Of a stretch of 64,000 bases of DNA, positions 15,468 through 24,945 are shown one piece after another. How positions within the stretch are numbered: the stretch's first letter is position 1; the number at the start of each line of letters is the position of its first letter. The DNA is from Natronosporangium hydrolyticum. Its GTDB lineage: Bacteria > Actinomycetota > Actinomycetes > Mycobacteriales > Micromonosporaceae. Position numbers and translations under genes: made by a program. Location of the stretch: positions 1,116,001 to 1,180,000 of the forward strand of contig NZ_CP070499.1 in the NCBI RefSeq assembly GCF_016925615.1. The letters are read 5' to 3'. The notes beneath the pieces were generated by a model. The model had not been told where the DNA came from. It saw only the letters and a program-made list of their open reading frames with translations, and made no database searches.

Positions 15468-16525
15468 TGCGGTTTGAGATCAGTCACGTGCTCGACGCGA
15501 TCGAGGCGCGGTTGACGCTGGATCCGGCGTTGGCCCGGGCGGTGGTGGACCTCGCCGAGGTGGTGCGGCTGGTCGACCTCGACGGCAACGACAGCAAGCC
15601 GGCGACCCTGTTGCGGCTCGGGCGGGTGTTGGACGCCTTAGGTCAATATTTGGCCGAGGACGGGGTCGCGATCTACGTGGTGGCCGACCGTTCCGTGCTC
15701 TCGGACCTCGATCTGACCTCCAATGAGCGGATGGTGGTGCGGCGCTGGGCCGATGACGGTCTGGTGGAGGTGCTGCCCGACCCGGCCGACCGGGTGCTGT
15801 CGGTGGCGGAGCTGCTGGGGGTGCCGGTGGTGAGCCGGCGCGGCTTCACCGAGTACGCCCAGCAGTACCGCTGGCTGCCGCGGGGGTTGCTAGCGCCGAC
15901 CCCGGCCGGGATGGTCCCCGCCGCCGAAGGGCTCCCCGGTCCGGCGGCCGCGCCGGTGCTGGTCCGGTTGTGGCAGTGCCCGGAGTCGGCCTGTGCCGGG
16001 TTCGGCGCCCCCGCCGGTGGCCAGCCGCCGCCGCAGCTGCAAGCGGCCGTACCCACCTGTCCGCGGCACGGCACCCGGCTGCGCGACGCCGGCCCGCAGC
16101 CACCGGCCCGGGTCTTCGCGGTGCGGGTCGATGGGGCGGTGCGGGGCCGGTTTGTGGTCCGCGAGGCGTCACCGGTGGTGATCGGCCGGGCGCCTTCGCC
16201 GGCCGCCACCGGCACCGTAGTCGAGCTGGGCCCGTTGCTGGGGGATGAGGCGCTGCGCTGGATCAGCCGGAACCACCTCTGGCTGGAGCTGCGGGGGCAG
16301 GCGCTAGTGGTTACCGACACCAGCACCAACGGTACGACGATCCGGACCCCGGCCGGCCCGGCGCAGCTCGGCCCCGGGCAGGCGTACGGGATGGGCAACG
16401 ACGACGTGGTGGAGCTCTTCCAGGGGGTGGAGCTGGGCCGCCCGAACCGGTTCCAGGGCGGGGCTGCCCGGCCGGCCTCGGTGATGGGGGAGGCGCCCAC
16501 GATCTCGCTGCGGATGCCGCGATGA
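15467..16525 (+). CDS. FHA-domain/zinc-ribbon protein, paralogue 1
   Basis: The protein has 352 residues in three parts. Residues 1-130 form a conserved helical N-terminal domain of unknown function, including SNERMVVRRWADDGL. A zinc-ribbon-like set follows (Cys171, Cys176, Cys198, His201). Residues 215-320 form an FHA domain with the phosphothreonine-binding features GR (240-241), SRNH (267-270) and TNGT (287-290). FHA domains dock on phosphothreonine made by Ser/Thr kinases, so the kinase at 8889 is a natural candidate partner. A clear paralogue lies at 35954. It is translationally coupled to the pterin dehydratase. The function of the N-terminal domain is not known to me. Confidence 0.85.
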   Translation: MRFEISHVLDAIEARLTLDPALARAVVDLAEVVRLVDLDGNDSKPATLLRLGRVLDALGQYLAEDGVAIYVVADRSVLSDLDLTSNERMVVRRWADDGLVEVLPDPADRVLSVAELLGVPVVSRRGFTEYAQQYRWLPRGLLAPTPAGMVPAAEGLPGPAAAPVLVRLWQCPESACAGFGAPAGGQPPPQLQAAVPTCPRHGTRLRDAGPQPPARVFAVRVDGAVRGRFVVREASPVVIGRAPSPAATGTVVELGPLLGDEALRWISRNHLWLELRGQALVVTDTSTNGTTIRTPAGPAQLGPGQAYGMGNDDVVELFQGVELGRPNRFQGGAARPASVMGEAPTISLRMPR

Positions 16526-16559
16526 CCGTCGGGTCAGCAGGCTGAGCTGCCCGGGCGGG

Positions 16560-17789
<1,230 letters not shown>

Positions 17790-17853
17790 CGTCGCACCTC
17801 TCCGTCCGGTCGTAGCACTCGCCACGGTATGCGGCGGGCGCCGCGCTGGCCAT

Positions 17854-17891
17854 TGCGAATGCTTGCGCCGCGTCGCCGATGGTTGCGAATT
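17854..17891. promoter_or_regulatory. Two direct repeats TTGCGAAT upstream of rocD
   Basis: TTGCGAAT occurs at 17854-17861 and again at 17884-17891, 30 bases apart (about three helical turns), 65-102 bases upstream of the rocD start. The spacing would place two protein copies on the same DNA face. No regulator gene adjoins. This is a weak candidate operator. Confidence 0.3.
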
Positions 17892-17946
17892 CAGCCGGTC
17901 GGGGCGGTGGTTCGTTGCGCCGTAGCGCCGGTGGTCAGCGGTTCGT

Positions 17947-18333
17947 TCAGCCGCGAGCGGCGGTGCCGCGGCTCCGGAAGACCAGGGTGATCGCCCAGCT
18001 CACCACGCCGACGATGATGGCGCCCCAGAACGCCGCCCAGAACCCGTCGACCTCGAACGGAAGGTTGATCGCGTCGGCGAGCCACCCGGTGAGCAAGAAC
18101 AGCAGCGCGTTGACCACCAACGCGATCAGTCCGAGCGTGAGGACGTAGAAGACGCAGCCAACGACCTGGATGATCGGTTTGATGAAGGCGTTGATCACTC
18201 CGAAGATCACCGCCACCAGGATCAACGTCAGCACATTGGCGATTGCGGTGTCGCCGGTCAGGTTGATCCCCGGCAGTAGCGTGGCGACCCATAGCGCCAG
18301 CGCTGTCGCGAGAGTCCGGATGACGAAGTCCAC
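17947..18333 (-). CDS. Four-TM membrane protein (phage holin superfamily IV/DUF360)
   Basis: This 128-residue, very hydrophobic protein has four predicted helices (about residues 4-25, 34-60, 63-88 and 100-120) and the family-typical centre IFGVINAFIKPII. The family (mycobacterial 4-TMS phage holin superfamily IV) is widespread in bacterial chromosomes without any phage link. No prophage gene is nearby, so the holin name is only a family label and the function is unknown. It is transcribed away from the MFS gene. Confidence 0.85.
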   Translation of the reverse strand: MDFVIRTLATALALWVATLLPGINLTGDTAIANVLTLILVAVIFGVINAFIKPIIQVVGCVFYVLTLGLIALVVNALLFLLTGWLADAINLPFEVDGFWAAFWGAIIVGVVSWAITLVFRSRGTAARG

Positions 18334-18391
18334 CCTCTGAACCTACCGCGCCCTGCCGGCGCGGCGAACCGCTACGGCAGGATTGTCGCTC

Positions 18392-19675
18392 ATGCCCCTA
18401 CTACTCCTGGCGTACCTCGGCTTCATCAGCCTCGGCCTACCGGACGGCATGCTCGGGGTGGCCTGGCCCTACATGCGCGTCGACTTCGACCGCCCCGCTG
18501 GCGCGATCGGCTTCGTGCTGCTGGTGTTGACCGCCGGCTACCTGCTCTCCAGCGTCTCGGCCGGGTTCATGCTCGCGCGGTTCGGCGTCGGCCGGCTACT
18601 CGCCACCAGCACCGGCCTGGCCGCGACCGGGTTGCTGGGCTTCGCCGCCGCACCGGGCCTGGTGCCGATGGTGCTGGTGGCCGGGTTGCTGGGGGCCAGC
18701 GCCGGTGCGATCGACGCCGGGCTCAACGCGTACGCCGCCCGGCACTTCGGGGCCCGGCACATGAACTGGCTGCACGCCAGCTTCAGCTTCGGGGCGACGC
18801 TCGGCCCGCTGGTGGTGACCGCAGCGGTCGCGGTCGGGCTGGCGTGGCGCGGCGGCTACGTGGCGGTGGCGGTGGGCCAGGTGGCGCTGGCGGTCGCGTT
18901 CGCGCTGACCGTCCGGGCCTGGCGGGACCGGGCAGCGGACCGGGTGGAGCAGGGCCGGCCGCCGGCACCGGCCACCGCCGGTCCAGCGTTGCCGCCCGCA
19001 ACCGCCCGCTCGATCCGCCGCCCGCCGCCGCTTGTGGCCACCCTGCGACAGGCGGGGACGTGGCTGGGGGCGGGGGCGTTCGCGGTTGGGGTGGCGATCG
19101 AGGCCGGCGCCGGGCTGTGGGCGTACACCCTGCTCACGGAGGTGGACGGGGTCTCCGGCCAGCTCGCCGGGGTGGCCGTCTCGGCGTACTGGGGGAGCCT
19201 GTTCGTGGGGCGGCTGTTGGTGGGGGTGGTCGTGGAACGGATCGGTGTCCACCGGGTGCTCGTCGGCAGTGTGACGGTGATCGTGCTCGGCGCCGCCGTG
19301 GTCGCGCTGCCGGGGGCGGCGCCGGCGACCGTCACCGGTCTGGTGCTGATCGGGCTCGGCGTGGCGCCGATCTTCCCGCTGCTCATGTTGACCACGGCCC
19401 GGCGGGTCGGCGAGTCGCACAGCGACCGGGTGGTCGGTATGCAGGTCGCTGCCGGGACGCTGGGCGGTGCCGCGGCGCCGGCGCTGATCGGCGTGTTGAT
19501 CGACCTCTGGAGCGCCGCGGTGCTGGGGCCATCGCTGCTGGTGTTCGGGGCGCTGCTAGGCGCGCTCTACCTGTGGGCACACCGCCGGTCGGCCGGCGGG
19601 GAGGCGGGGGAGCCTGCGGGCTCGGAGTTGTCGGGGCCGCCGGACCAACGGTCGGCGGCGGGTACCGAGCCCTAA
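18392..19675 (+). CDS. MFS transporter (FucP/YbjJ-like)
   Basis: From the ATG at 18392 the protein has 427 residues with about 12 hydrophobic helices, a central basic cytoplasmic loop (about residues 178-215) and the N-terminal motif PDGMLGVAWPYMR. It resembles the sugar-permease-like group around FucP and YbjJ, which export or import small sugars or drugs. The substrate cannot be told from sequence. A TTG three codons upstream is a possible alternative start. It converges with the glycine-betaine operon across a strong hairpin at 19681-19714. Confidence 0.85.
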   Translation: MPLLLLAYLGFISLGLPDGMLGVAWPYMRVDFDRPAGAIGFVLLVLTAGYLLSSVSAGFMLARFGVGRLLATSTGLAATGLLGFAAAPGLVPMVLVAGLLGASAGAIDAGLNAYAARHFGARHMNWLHASFSFGATLGPLVVTAAVAVGLAWRGGYVAVAVGQVALAVAFALTVRAWRDRAADRVEQGRPPAPATAGPALPPATARSIRRPPPLVATLRQAGTWLGAGAFAVGVAIEAGAGLWAYTLLTEVDGVSGQLAGVAVSAYWGSLFVGRLLVGVVVERIGVHRVLVGSVTVIVLGAAVVALPGAAPATVTGLVLIGLGVAPIFPLLMLTTARRVGESHSDRVVGMQVAAGTLGGAAAPALIGVLIDLWSAAVLGPSLLVFGALLGALYLWAHRRSAGGEAGEPAGSELSGPPDQRSAAGTEP

Positions 19676-19680
19676 CCACC

Positions 19681-19714
19681 GGTGGGGCCCGGCGCCGTAG
19701 CGCCGGGCCCCACC
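19681..19714. terminator. Strong bidirectional terminator hairpin
   Basis: GGTGGGGCCCGGCGC and its exact complement form a 15-bp perfect stem with a 4-base CGTA loop. It is placed 5 bases after the MFS stop and 21 bases after the stop of the betaine-binding protein, which converge here. No U-tract is present, as is common in high-GC actinobacteria. Confidence 0.85.
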
Positions 19715-19735
19715 AGGGAACTACTGACGGTCAGG

Positions 19736-20689
19736 TCAGTTGGTCATGTTCGGGAGGAAGTCCGGGTTCTCGTCCAGCCACTGCTGGGTCGAGGCCTCGT
19801 ACTCATCCTCGGTGGCGGCCTCGTTCTCGTTGAACATGATGTTCTCGAGCGAGTAGAGGTCGTCGGCGGTCATCGACCAGTTGCCCACCCACTCGGCGGC
19901 CTCCGCGAAGTCCGCGGTGAAGTCGGCCCGTGCGAAGGCGTGGATCTGCTCCGGGTCACCCAACGCGTTCTCCGGGTCCTCCAGGTTCCGGATCGGGAAC
20001 GCGTCGTACGCCCAGTGCGGCTCCCACAGGGTCACGACCACGTTGTCGCCGCGGTCGACCGCGCCCTGCAGTTCGGCGAGCATGGCGGCGGTGGAGGACT
20101 CGATGAACTCCATGCCCTCCAGGCCGTAGGTCGGGATGACCTCGTCCTGGGTGATTCGGGTCAGCCCGGCGCCCGGCTCGATGCCGACGATCCGGTTGTC
20201 GAACTGGTCCGCGGCGTCGGCGAGTTCATCCAGCGACTGGATCGGAGCGTCCTCGTTCACCGCGATGGTCAGCGGCGCCTCGTCGAACCAGACCCCGAGG
20301 TCCTCCATCTGGTCACCGTGCTCGTCCCAGTAGTCCTCGTGGGTGGCCGGCAGCCAGGCGTCGAACGCCACGTCGTACGCGCACTGGGCCATGCCCAGGT
20401 AGAGCGGTCCGACATCGGCGAACTCCACCGTCACGTCGTAGCCTTCCGCCTCGAACGCAGCCTTCCACAGGTACGTCGCGGCGATGCCCTCCTCCCAACC
20501 GTTGAAGGCACCGATAGTGATGGAGTTCGAGTCGGCCGGCTCGTCGCAGACGCGCTCACCGTTGCCGTTGGCACCGGTGTCGTCGCCGTTGCCGTTGTCG
20601 TCGCCGTTGCCGCACGCCGCGACCAGTAGGGCGGTCGCCGCGGCGCCCGCCATCAGCGCCGAAGCTTTCCTGTAGCGCCTCATGTTCAT
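19736..20689 (-). CDS. proX: Glycine betaine/proline-betaine ABC transporter binding lipoprotein
   Basis: The protein has 317 residues from the ATG at 20689, with GAGGAGG upstream. The signal ends in lipobox LVAAC (Cys26), followed by an acidic Gly/Asn/Asp linker. The substrate-binding domain of the OpuAC/ProX family (about 55-310) contains Trp-rich elements such as FNGWEEG, AFDAWLP and LWEPHWAYD that provide the aromatic cage for trimethylammonium groups. It would be anchored outside the membrane and deliver glycine betaine to ProW/ProV. The mature protein is strongly acidic, in line with function in saline surroundings. It is the last gene of a minus-strand operon, 93 bases after the permease. 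Confidence 0.92.
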   Translation of the reverse strand: MNMRRYRKASALMAGAAATALLVAACGNGDDNGNGDDTGANGNGERVCDEPADSNSITIGAFNGWEEGIAATYLWKAAFEAEGYDVTVEFADVGPLYLGMAQCAYDVAFDAWLPATHEDYWDEHGDQMEDLGVWFDEAPLTIAVNEDAPIQSLDELADAADQFDNRIVGIEPGAGLTRITQDEVIPTYGLEGMEFIESSTAAMLAELQGAVDRGDNVVVTLWEPHWAYDAFPIRNLEDPENALGDPEQIHAFARADFTADFAEAAEWVGNWSMTADDLYSLENIMFNENEAATEDEYEASTQQWLDENPDFLPNMTN

Positions 20690-20782
20690 TACTTCATCCT
20701 CCTCGGTGCCGACCCGACGCATGACGCGTTCGGAGATCGGTCACCTCATCGGGTCATGATCTCGTGATCATTGTGGTTTCGT

Positions 20783-21892
20783 TCACCCGGCGCGTTGTAG
20801 ACGCGCCACGGTCGACCGGGCACCGATGGCCGCGGTCACCCTGTCCAGGAAGATCGCGAGGATCACCACGGACAGGCCAGCCTCGACACCGAGGCTGAGG
20901 TTTGTGCGGGAGATAGCCGCCAACACCTGCTGGCCCAGCCCGGGGGCGCCGACGAAACCGGCGAGCACCACCATGGAGAGCGCAAGCATGATGACCTGGT
21001 TGATGCCGGCCATGATGGTCGGCAGCGCCAAGGGCAACTGGATCTGCCAGAGGATCCGAGAGGGCGGGCTCCCGAATGCCTGCCCGGCCTCCACCACCTC
21101 GGAGTCGACCTGCCGGATCCCGAGTTCGGTGAGCCGGATCGCCGGGGGCATCGCGAAGATGATGGTGGCGACCATGCCGGGCACCACCCCGACCCGGAAC
21201 ATGAAGACCGCGATCAGCACGTAGATCAGTGCCGGCATGGTCTGCATCAGGTCCAGGGCCGGTTTGACGACCAGGCTGACCGCTCGGGACCGAGCCGCCA
21301 GGATCCCGATCGGGATCGCCAGCAACGTCGCCACCAGGCAGGCCACCAGCACCATCGCCAGCGTCTGCATCGCGTTGTTCCACTGTCCCATGAGATCGAT
21401 GAGGAACAGTCCACCGAGTGTGATCAGCCCGAAGACCGCGCCGCGGGCGACCCCGCCGAGCGCCGCCAAGAGCAGGATCATCACCCACGACGGCGGGAGG
21501 AACATCAGCAGGAACGAGGCGCGCTCCACGTCGAGGAGTGAGTACGGCCCGTTGTAGCTGTCCAGCAGCGTGAAACCGTTGCTGCGGTGGAGGTACCAGA
21601 GCGCGACGTCCACCACCAGCAGCGCGCCGGCGGCGCCGAGCCCGATCTGCCAGGTGGGCCAGCTCCGCCCTCGGTATTGGTGAACCGCGAACCAGGTCAG
21701 CAACCCGCCGAGCAGGATCACCAGCCACCACGGTGGGGTGATCAGTGCCGTGGATAACGTGTTGTAGGCGTTGAGGAGCCCGTCGCGGATGACGTTGAGC
21801 ACCATCGAGAAGGTGGCCATGAACCACTCGATGCCGTCCCGCGCCCAGTCGCCGAGGGTGAACCACTCGAACCAATCTCGCCAGTTGTCCAT
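20783..21892 (-). CDS. proW: Glycine betaine ABC transporter permease
   Basis: The 369-residue protein has a long hydrophobic N-terminal extension (helices about residues 25-45, 55-70, 82-98 and 128-160) ahead of the canonical permease core (about 175-360). The ABC EAA loop is at VVEAGQAFGSPPSRILWQIQ. The core matches ProW/OpuAB proteins for compatible-solute uptake. The extended N-terminus makes it longer than typical OpuAB and is comparable with E. coli ProW. It lies 2 bases after the ATPase stop, so it is certainly co-transcribed. A longer open frame that starts at 21947 is in a different reading frame and is a shadow. Confidence 0.92.
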   Translation of the reverse strand: MDNWRDWFEWFTLGDWARDGIEWFMATFSMVLNVIRDGLLNAYNTLSTALITPPWWLVILLGGLLTWFAVHQYRGRSWPTWQIGLGAAGALLVVDVALWYLHRSNGFTLLDSYNGPYSLLDVERASFLLMFLPPSWVMILLLAALGGVARGAVFGLITLGGLFLIDLMGQWNNAMQTLAMVLVACLVATLLAIPIGILAARSRAVSLVVKPALDLMQTMPALIYVLIAVFMFRVGVVPGMVATIIFAMPPAIRLTELGIRQVDSEVVEAGQAFGSPPSRILWQIQLPLALPTIMAGINQVIMLALSMVVLAGFVGAPGLGQQVLAAISRTNLSLGVEAGLSVVILAIFLDRVTAAIGARSTVARLQRAG

Positions 21893-21894
21893 GT

Positions 21895-23196
21895 CTACGC
21901 GCTCCCGCCCGGTTCCCGTCGCTCCACGATGACGTCCGGCCGCTCATCGTCCGCCGCTGCGGACGACTCGGCGGCAGGGCCGCCCTCGGGTGGTGGGGAT
22001 TCTTCGGGTGGGGCGTCGGTGGCCAGTGTGGCCATCGCGGTCAGCAGCGTCGCCCGTGGAATCACCCCGAGCAGATGCTCATCGTCGTCCACCACCGCGA
22101 CCGGGAGCGGACTCTCCGCTGACGGGGCGAACACGTCGGCGAGCAACGTGCTCGCGGATACCGTGGCCGGCTTGTCCAATACACTGTCCAGTGTGGTCGT
22201 CTGCTGCTTGACCGCCCGCTGCGCGGCTTCGTCCCGGATCACGCCGCGGAGCTCCTGCTCCCGGGAGACCACGTAGGCCGCCTGGCTCTGGTGTTCCCGC
22301 ATGGTCCGCAGCGCGGCCCGGGGGCCACCGGTGTCGATGACCACCGACCGGGCCGGCTCCATCACCGACGAGGCGGTCAACACCCGGGTACGGTCGACAT
22401 CCTGCACGAACTGGGCGACGTAGTCGTTCGCCGGATCCTGCAGGATCTCCTCGGCGGTGCCGACCTGGACGATCCGGCCGGCCCGCATCATCGCGATCCG
22501 ATCGCCGAGCCGCATCGCCTCGTTGAGGTCGTGGGTGATGAAGATGATGGTCTTGTTGAGGGTGCTCTGCAGACGCAGCAGCTGATCCTGCATTTCCCGT
22601 CGGATCAACGGGTCCAGCGCCGAGAACGCCTCGTCCATCAGCATGATCTCGGTCTCGGCGGCGAGCGCCCGAGCCAACCCAACCCGCTGTTTCATGCCAC
22701 CGGAGAGCTGCGAGGGCAGTTTGTCGCCCCAGCCGTCGAGGCCGACCATCGCCAACGCCGCTTCGGCCTTTTCATACCGGGTGGCTTTGTCGACTCCCCG
22801 AACCCGCAACGCGTACGCCGCGTTGTCCAGCACCGTCCGGTGGGGCAGCAGTGCGAAGTGTTGGAAGACCATACTCATCCGGTCCCGGCGCAGCGAGCGC
22901 AGGGCGCCGGAGGAGAGCGCCGCGACATCGGAGTCGCCGACGTAGACGTGACCGTCCGTTGGCTCCAGCAGGCCGTTGAGCATCCGGATCAGCGTGGACT
23001 TTCCGGATCCTGACAGACCCATTACCACGAAGATCTCGCCCGGCGCCACCTCGAAGTTCGCGTCGATAACCGCGCAAGTCGCGCCGAACCGCTCCTTGAC
23101 CGCCTCCAGCGGGGCGCCTTCTTCGAGGTGGCGCACCACTTCCCGGGGGCGTCGACCGAAGATTTTGTACAGTCCCTCTGCACGTAAGGCAGACAC
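21895..23196 (-). CDS. proV: Glycine betaine ABC transporter ATPase with CBS domains
   Basis: The protein has 433 residues from a GTG at 23196, chosen because GGAGAGGG lies 5 bases upstream; a TTG at 23220 is less likely. Walker A GLSGSGKS is at 60-67, the signature LSGGM at 164-168 and Walker B LMDEAFSALD about 186-195. Two CBS domains follow (about 275-400), the osmosensing module typical of OpuA/ProV. The acidic tail is rich in Glu and Pro. With ProW and ProX it forms an osmoprotectant importer. The 280-base region upstream carries its promoter, including a 7-bp dyad (ACACATC/GATGTGT) at 23310-23329. Confidence 0.93.
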   Translation of the reverse strand: MSALRAEGLYKIFGRRPREVVRHLEEGAPLEAVKERFGATCAVIDANFEVAPGEIFVVMGLSGSGKSTLIRMLNGLLEPTDGHVYVGDSDVAALSSGALRSLRRDRMSMVFQHFALLPHRTVLDNAAYALRVRGVDKATRYEKAEAALAMVGLDGWGDKLPSQLSGGMKQRVGLARALAAETEIMLMDEAFSALDPLIRREMQDQLLRLQSTLNKTIIFITHDLNEAMRLGDRIAMMRAGRIVQVGTAEEILQDPANDYVAQFVQDVDRTRVLTASSVMEPARSVVIDTGGPRAALRTMREHQSQAAYVVSREQELRGVIRDEAAQRAVKQQTTTLDSVLDKPATVSASTLLADVFAPSAESPLPVAVVDDDEHLLGVIPRATLLTAMATLATDAPPEESPPPEGGPAAESSAAADDERPDVIVERREPGGSA

Positions 23197-23479
23197 AGTT
23201 CCCTCTCCGTTGGTTGGCAACGCAGACCGCCAGGGGTGCAGCGGTCACGCCTCAAGCCCGCCCAGGCGGGAGCGGCTCGCGACACCGGCGCTGCCTGGGG
23301 GTGGGGAAGACACATCCGCCATGATGTGTGTCCCGTCAGCAGCACCCGGCAAGCCCCCGGACGCCAAGCTCTACTTTACCGGAGGAGGCTGCAGCCGAGC
23401 CAATTACGCCTAGACCAGCCGGAGTACGAAACCATAACAACCTTGGTGCGGCGCGGTCCGGTGGGAACCCAAAGCCCGG

Positions 23480-23911
23480 CTAACGGTCCTGGGTACGGGA
23501 CAGCCACCACAAACCAAGCACCGGAAGCACCAACGGGACGAAGCCATATCCGATCCCGAAACCCGACCAGACCGTGGCGCGTGGGAAGGCATCGGGCAGC
23601 ACCAGACTCAAGCCACCTACCACCAGGACCCCGGCCAACTCCACCCGGCAGCACAGCAGCGCGACCCGACGGGCGGACGGCCCGCCGCGGGCCAGCGCGA
23701 TCGCGGCGACCAGATAGATCACCGCGGCGAGCGCGGAGAGTAGGTACGCCACCGGGGCCTCCTCGAACCGGGTGGCGAGCTGCCACCCGGCGCGGGCGCC
23801 CGCGGAGAGCGCGAACAGACCGTAGACCGCCACCAGCAGCCGACCCGGGCCGGTCCCGGTGGCGGCCGGTCCGGCGCCGGGACCAGAGCCGACCGGGCGC
23901 GGCTCAGCCAC
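23480..23911 (-). CDS. Small integral membrane protein, unknown
   Basis: The 143-residue protein has four predicted helices (about residues 25-45, 53-75, 83-105 and 115-138) with short basic loops. It resembles conserved actinobacterial integral membrane proteins that have no assigned function. Its ATG lies inside the end of the upstream gene (8-base overlap), so the two membrane proteins are co-translated and may act together. Confidence 0.75.
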   Translation of the reverse strand: MAEPRPVGSGPGAGPAATGTGPGRLLVAVYGLFALSAGARAGWQLATRFEEAPVAYLLSALAAVIYLVAAIALARGGPSARRVALLCCRVELAGVLVVGGLSLVLPDAFPRATVWSGFGIGYGFVPLVLPVLGLWWLSRTQDR

Positions 23912-24263
23912 TCCACACCTGCTGCAACCGGAGCACCAGCACCGCGGTCACCCCCGCGGCGATGGCTACGATCACCGAGCCCCACCGGGTCCGTTCGGCC
24001 ATGCTCAACAGCGCCGCCAACGGTGGGATCAACACCGCGGTCAACAGATAGCCGATGAACGTGGCCAGGCCGTCGGCGGGCCGCTCACCAGCGAAGACAT
24101 TAGTCAGGGCGGCTATCGCCTGCACGACCAGCAGGCCCTCCAGCACGGCGAGTCCCGCCAGGTGCAGCAGCCCCGGCGGGCGATCGAGCATCGCCGTCAC
24201 CACGGCGAACCCGCCCACCAGAAGCCCGGCGACGATGATGCTGGTGGCGAGGCCGTTGACCAT
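23904..24263 (-). CDS. Small integral membrane protein, unknown
   Basis: The 119-residue protein has about four hydrophobic helices (roughly residues 6-25, 33-58, 68-88 and 95-112). I recognise no family beyond conserved actinobacterial membrane protein. It overlaps the next membrane gene by 8 bases. The orphan ParA gene lies 73 bases upstream on the same strand, so all three may share a transcript. Confidence 0.75.
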   Translation of the reverse strand: MVNGLATSIIVAGLLVGGFAVVTAMLDRPPGLLHLAGLAVLEGLLVVQAIAALTNVFAGERPADGLATFIGYLLTAVLIPPLAALLSMAERTRWGSVIVAIAAGVTAVLVLRLQQVWSG

Positions 24264-24336
24264 AGGGGAAGCCTATGATGCCGAAGGGCGCCGCCCTCGG
24301 CGGGGCAGCGCTCGTCGGCGCCACGGCGCGGACCGG

Positions 24337-24945
24337 TCAGCCGGCGCTGCGGGCAGCGGTCTGGACCCGACGCCAGACCTTCTTGTAGGCGGCCAGGCCA
24401 TCTTCATGCAGTGGCCGGGTGGGCCCGGCGGCGATGCCGACCCGCTCCGGGATGGTCCCCCAGATCGGCACCCGCGCCTCCGTCCAGTGGCCCACCATCT
24501 CCTGGTAGTCGCGGGTGAAGGTGCGCGCGGAGGTGACCACCAGGCCCGCCGGGGTGCCCGCCGGGACCAGCCCCAGCACGGTCTCCACCCGGGGCGCCTC
24601 GATGCCGCCCACCCGGGTCGGGATCACCACCACGCTCGCCCGGTCGATCAGCTTGCCGAGCATCCGGTCGTTGGCTGGTGGGCAGTCCACGACCACCAGA
24701 TGCTCCTCGTCCAGTCGGTCCAGCGCGCGGGTGACCAGCCGGTCGGTCGGGGCCTCCACCACGCTGAGCTTGGCGAGCCGCTCGTCGCCTGAGTACTCGA
24801 CCCACTCGGCGGCGGCCGCCTGCGGATCCACATCCACGATCGTGGCGGAGCGCCGGCCTGCTCCCAGCGCCGCCAGGTACACCGAGGTGGTCGTCTTGCC
24901 CACCCCACCTTTCACCGCAGCCACTACGACGATCATGCGGCTCAC
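24337..24945 (-). CDS. Orphan ParA-family ATPase
   Basis: The protein has 202 residues from a GTG at 24945 whose bases overlap the stop of the upstream aminotransferase gene (GTGA). An ATG at 24936 is an alternative. The full deviant Walker A (VKGGVGKTT, residues 11-19, both lysines kept), Walker B (VVVDCPP) and switch (DVDPQ) are present. There is no ParB or centromere-like repeat in the window, so it is not a classical partition pair. Small orphan ParAs position cellular cargos. Its partner may be one of the adjacent small membrane proteins, but that is only inferred. Confidence 0.82.
   Translation of the reverse strand: MSRMIVVVAAVKGGVGKTTTSVYLAALGAGRRSATIVDVDPQAAAAEWVEYSGDERLAKLSVVEAPTDRLVTRALDRLDEEHLVVVDCPPANDRMLGKLIDRASVVVIPTRVGGIEAPRVETVLGLVPAGTPAGLVVTSARTFTRDYQEMVGHWTEARVPIWGTIPERVGIAAGPTRPLHEDGLAAYKKVWRRVQTAARSAG

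Noticed and set aside
17947-18333. Prophage remnant because of a holin-family protein
   Set aside because: The family is common in bacterial chromosomes and no other phage gene or attachment site is nearby.
23221-23479. Possible riboswitch in the leader of the betaine operon
   Set aside because: The leader is long enough and contains a small dyad, but I could not match a c-di-AMP or other riboswitch consensus; a covariance-model search would decide.
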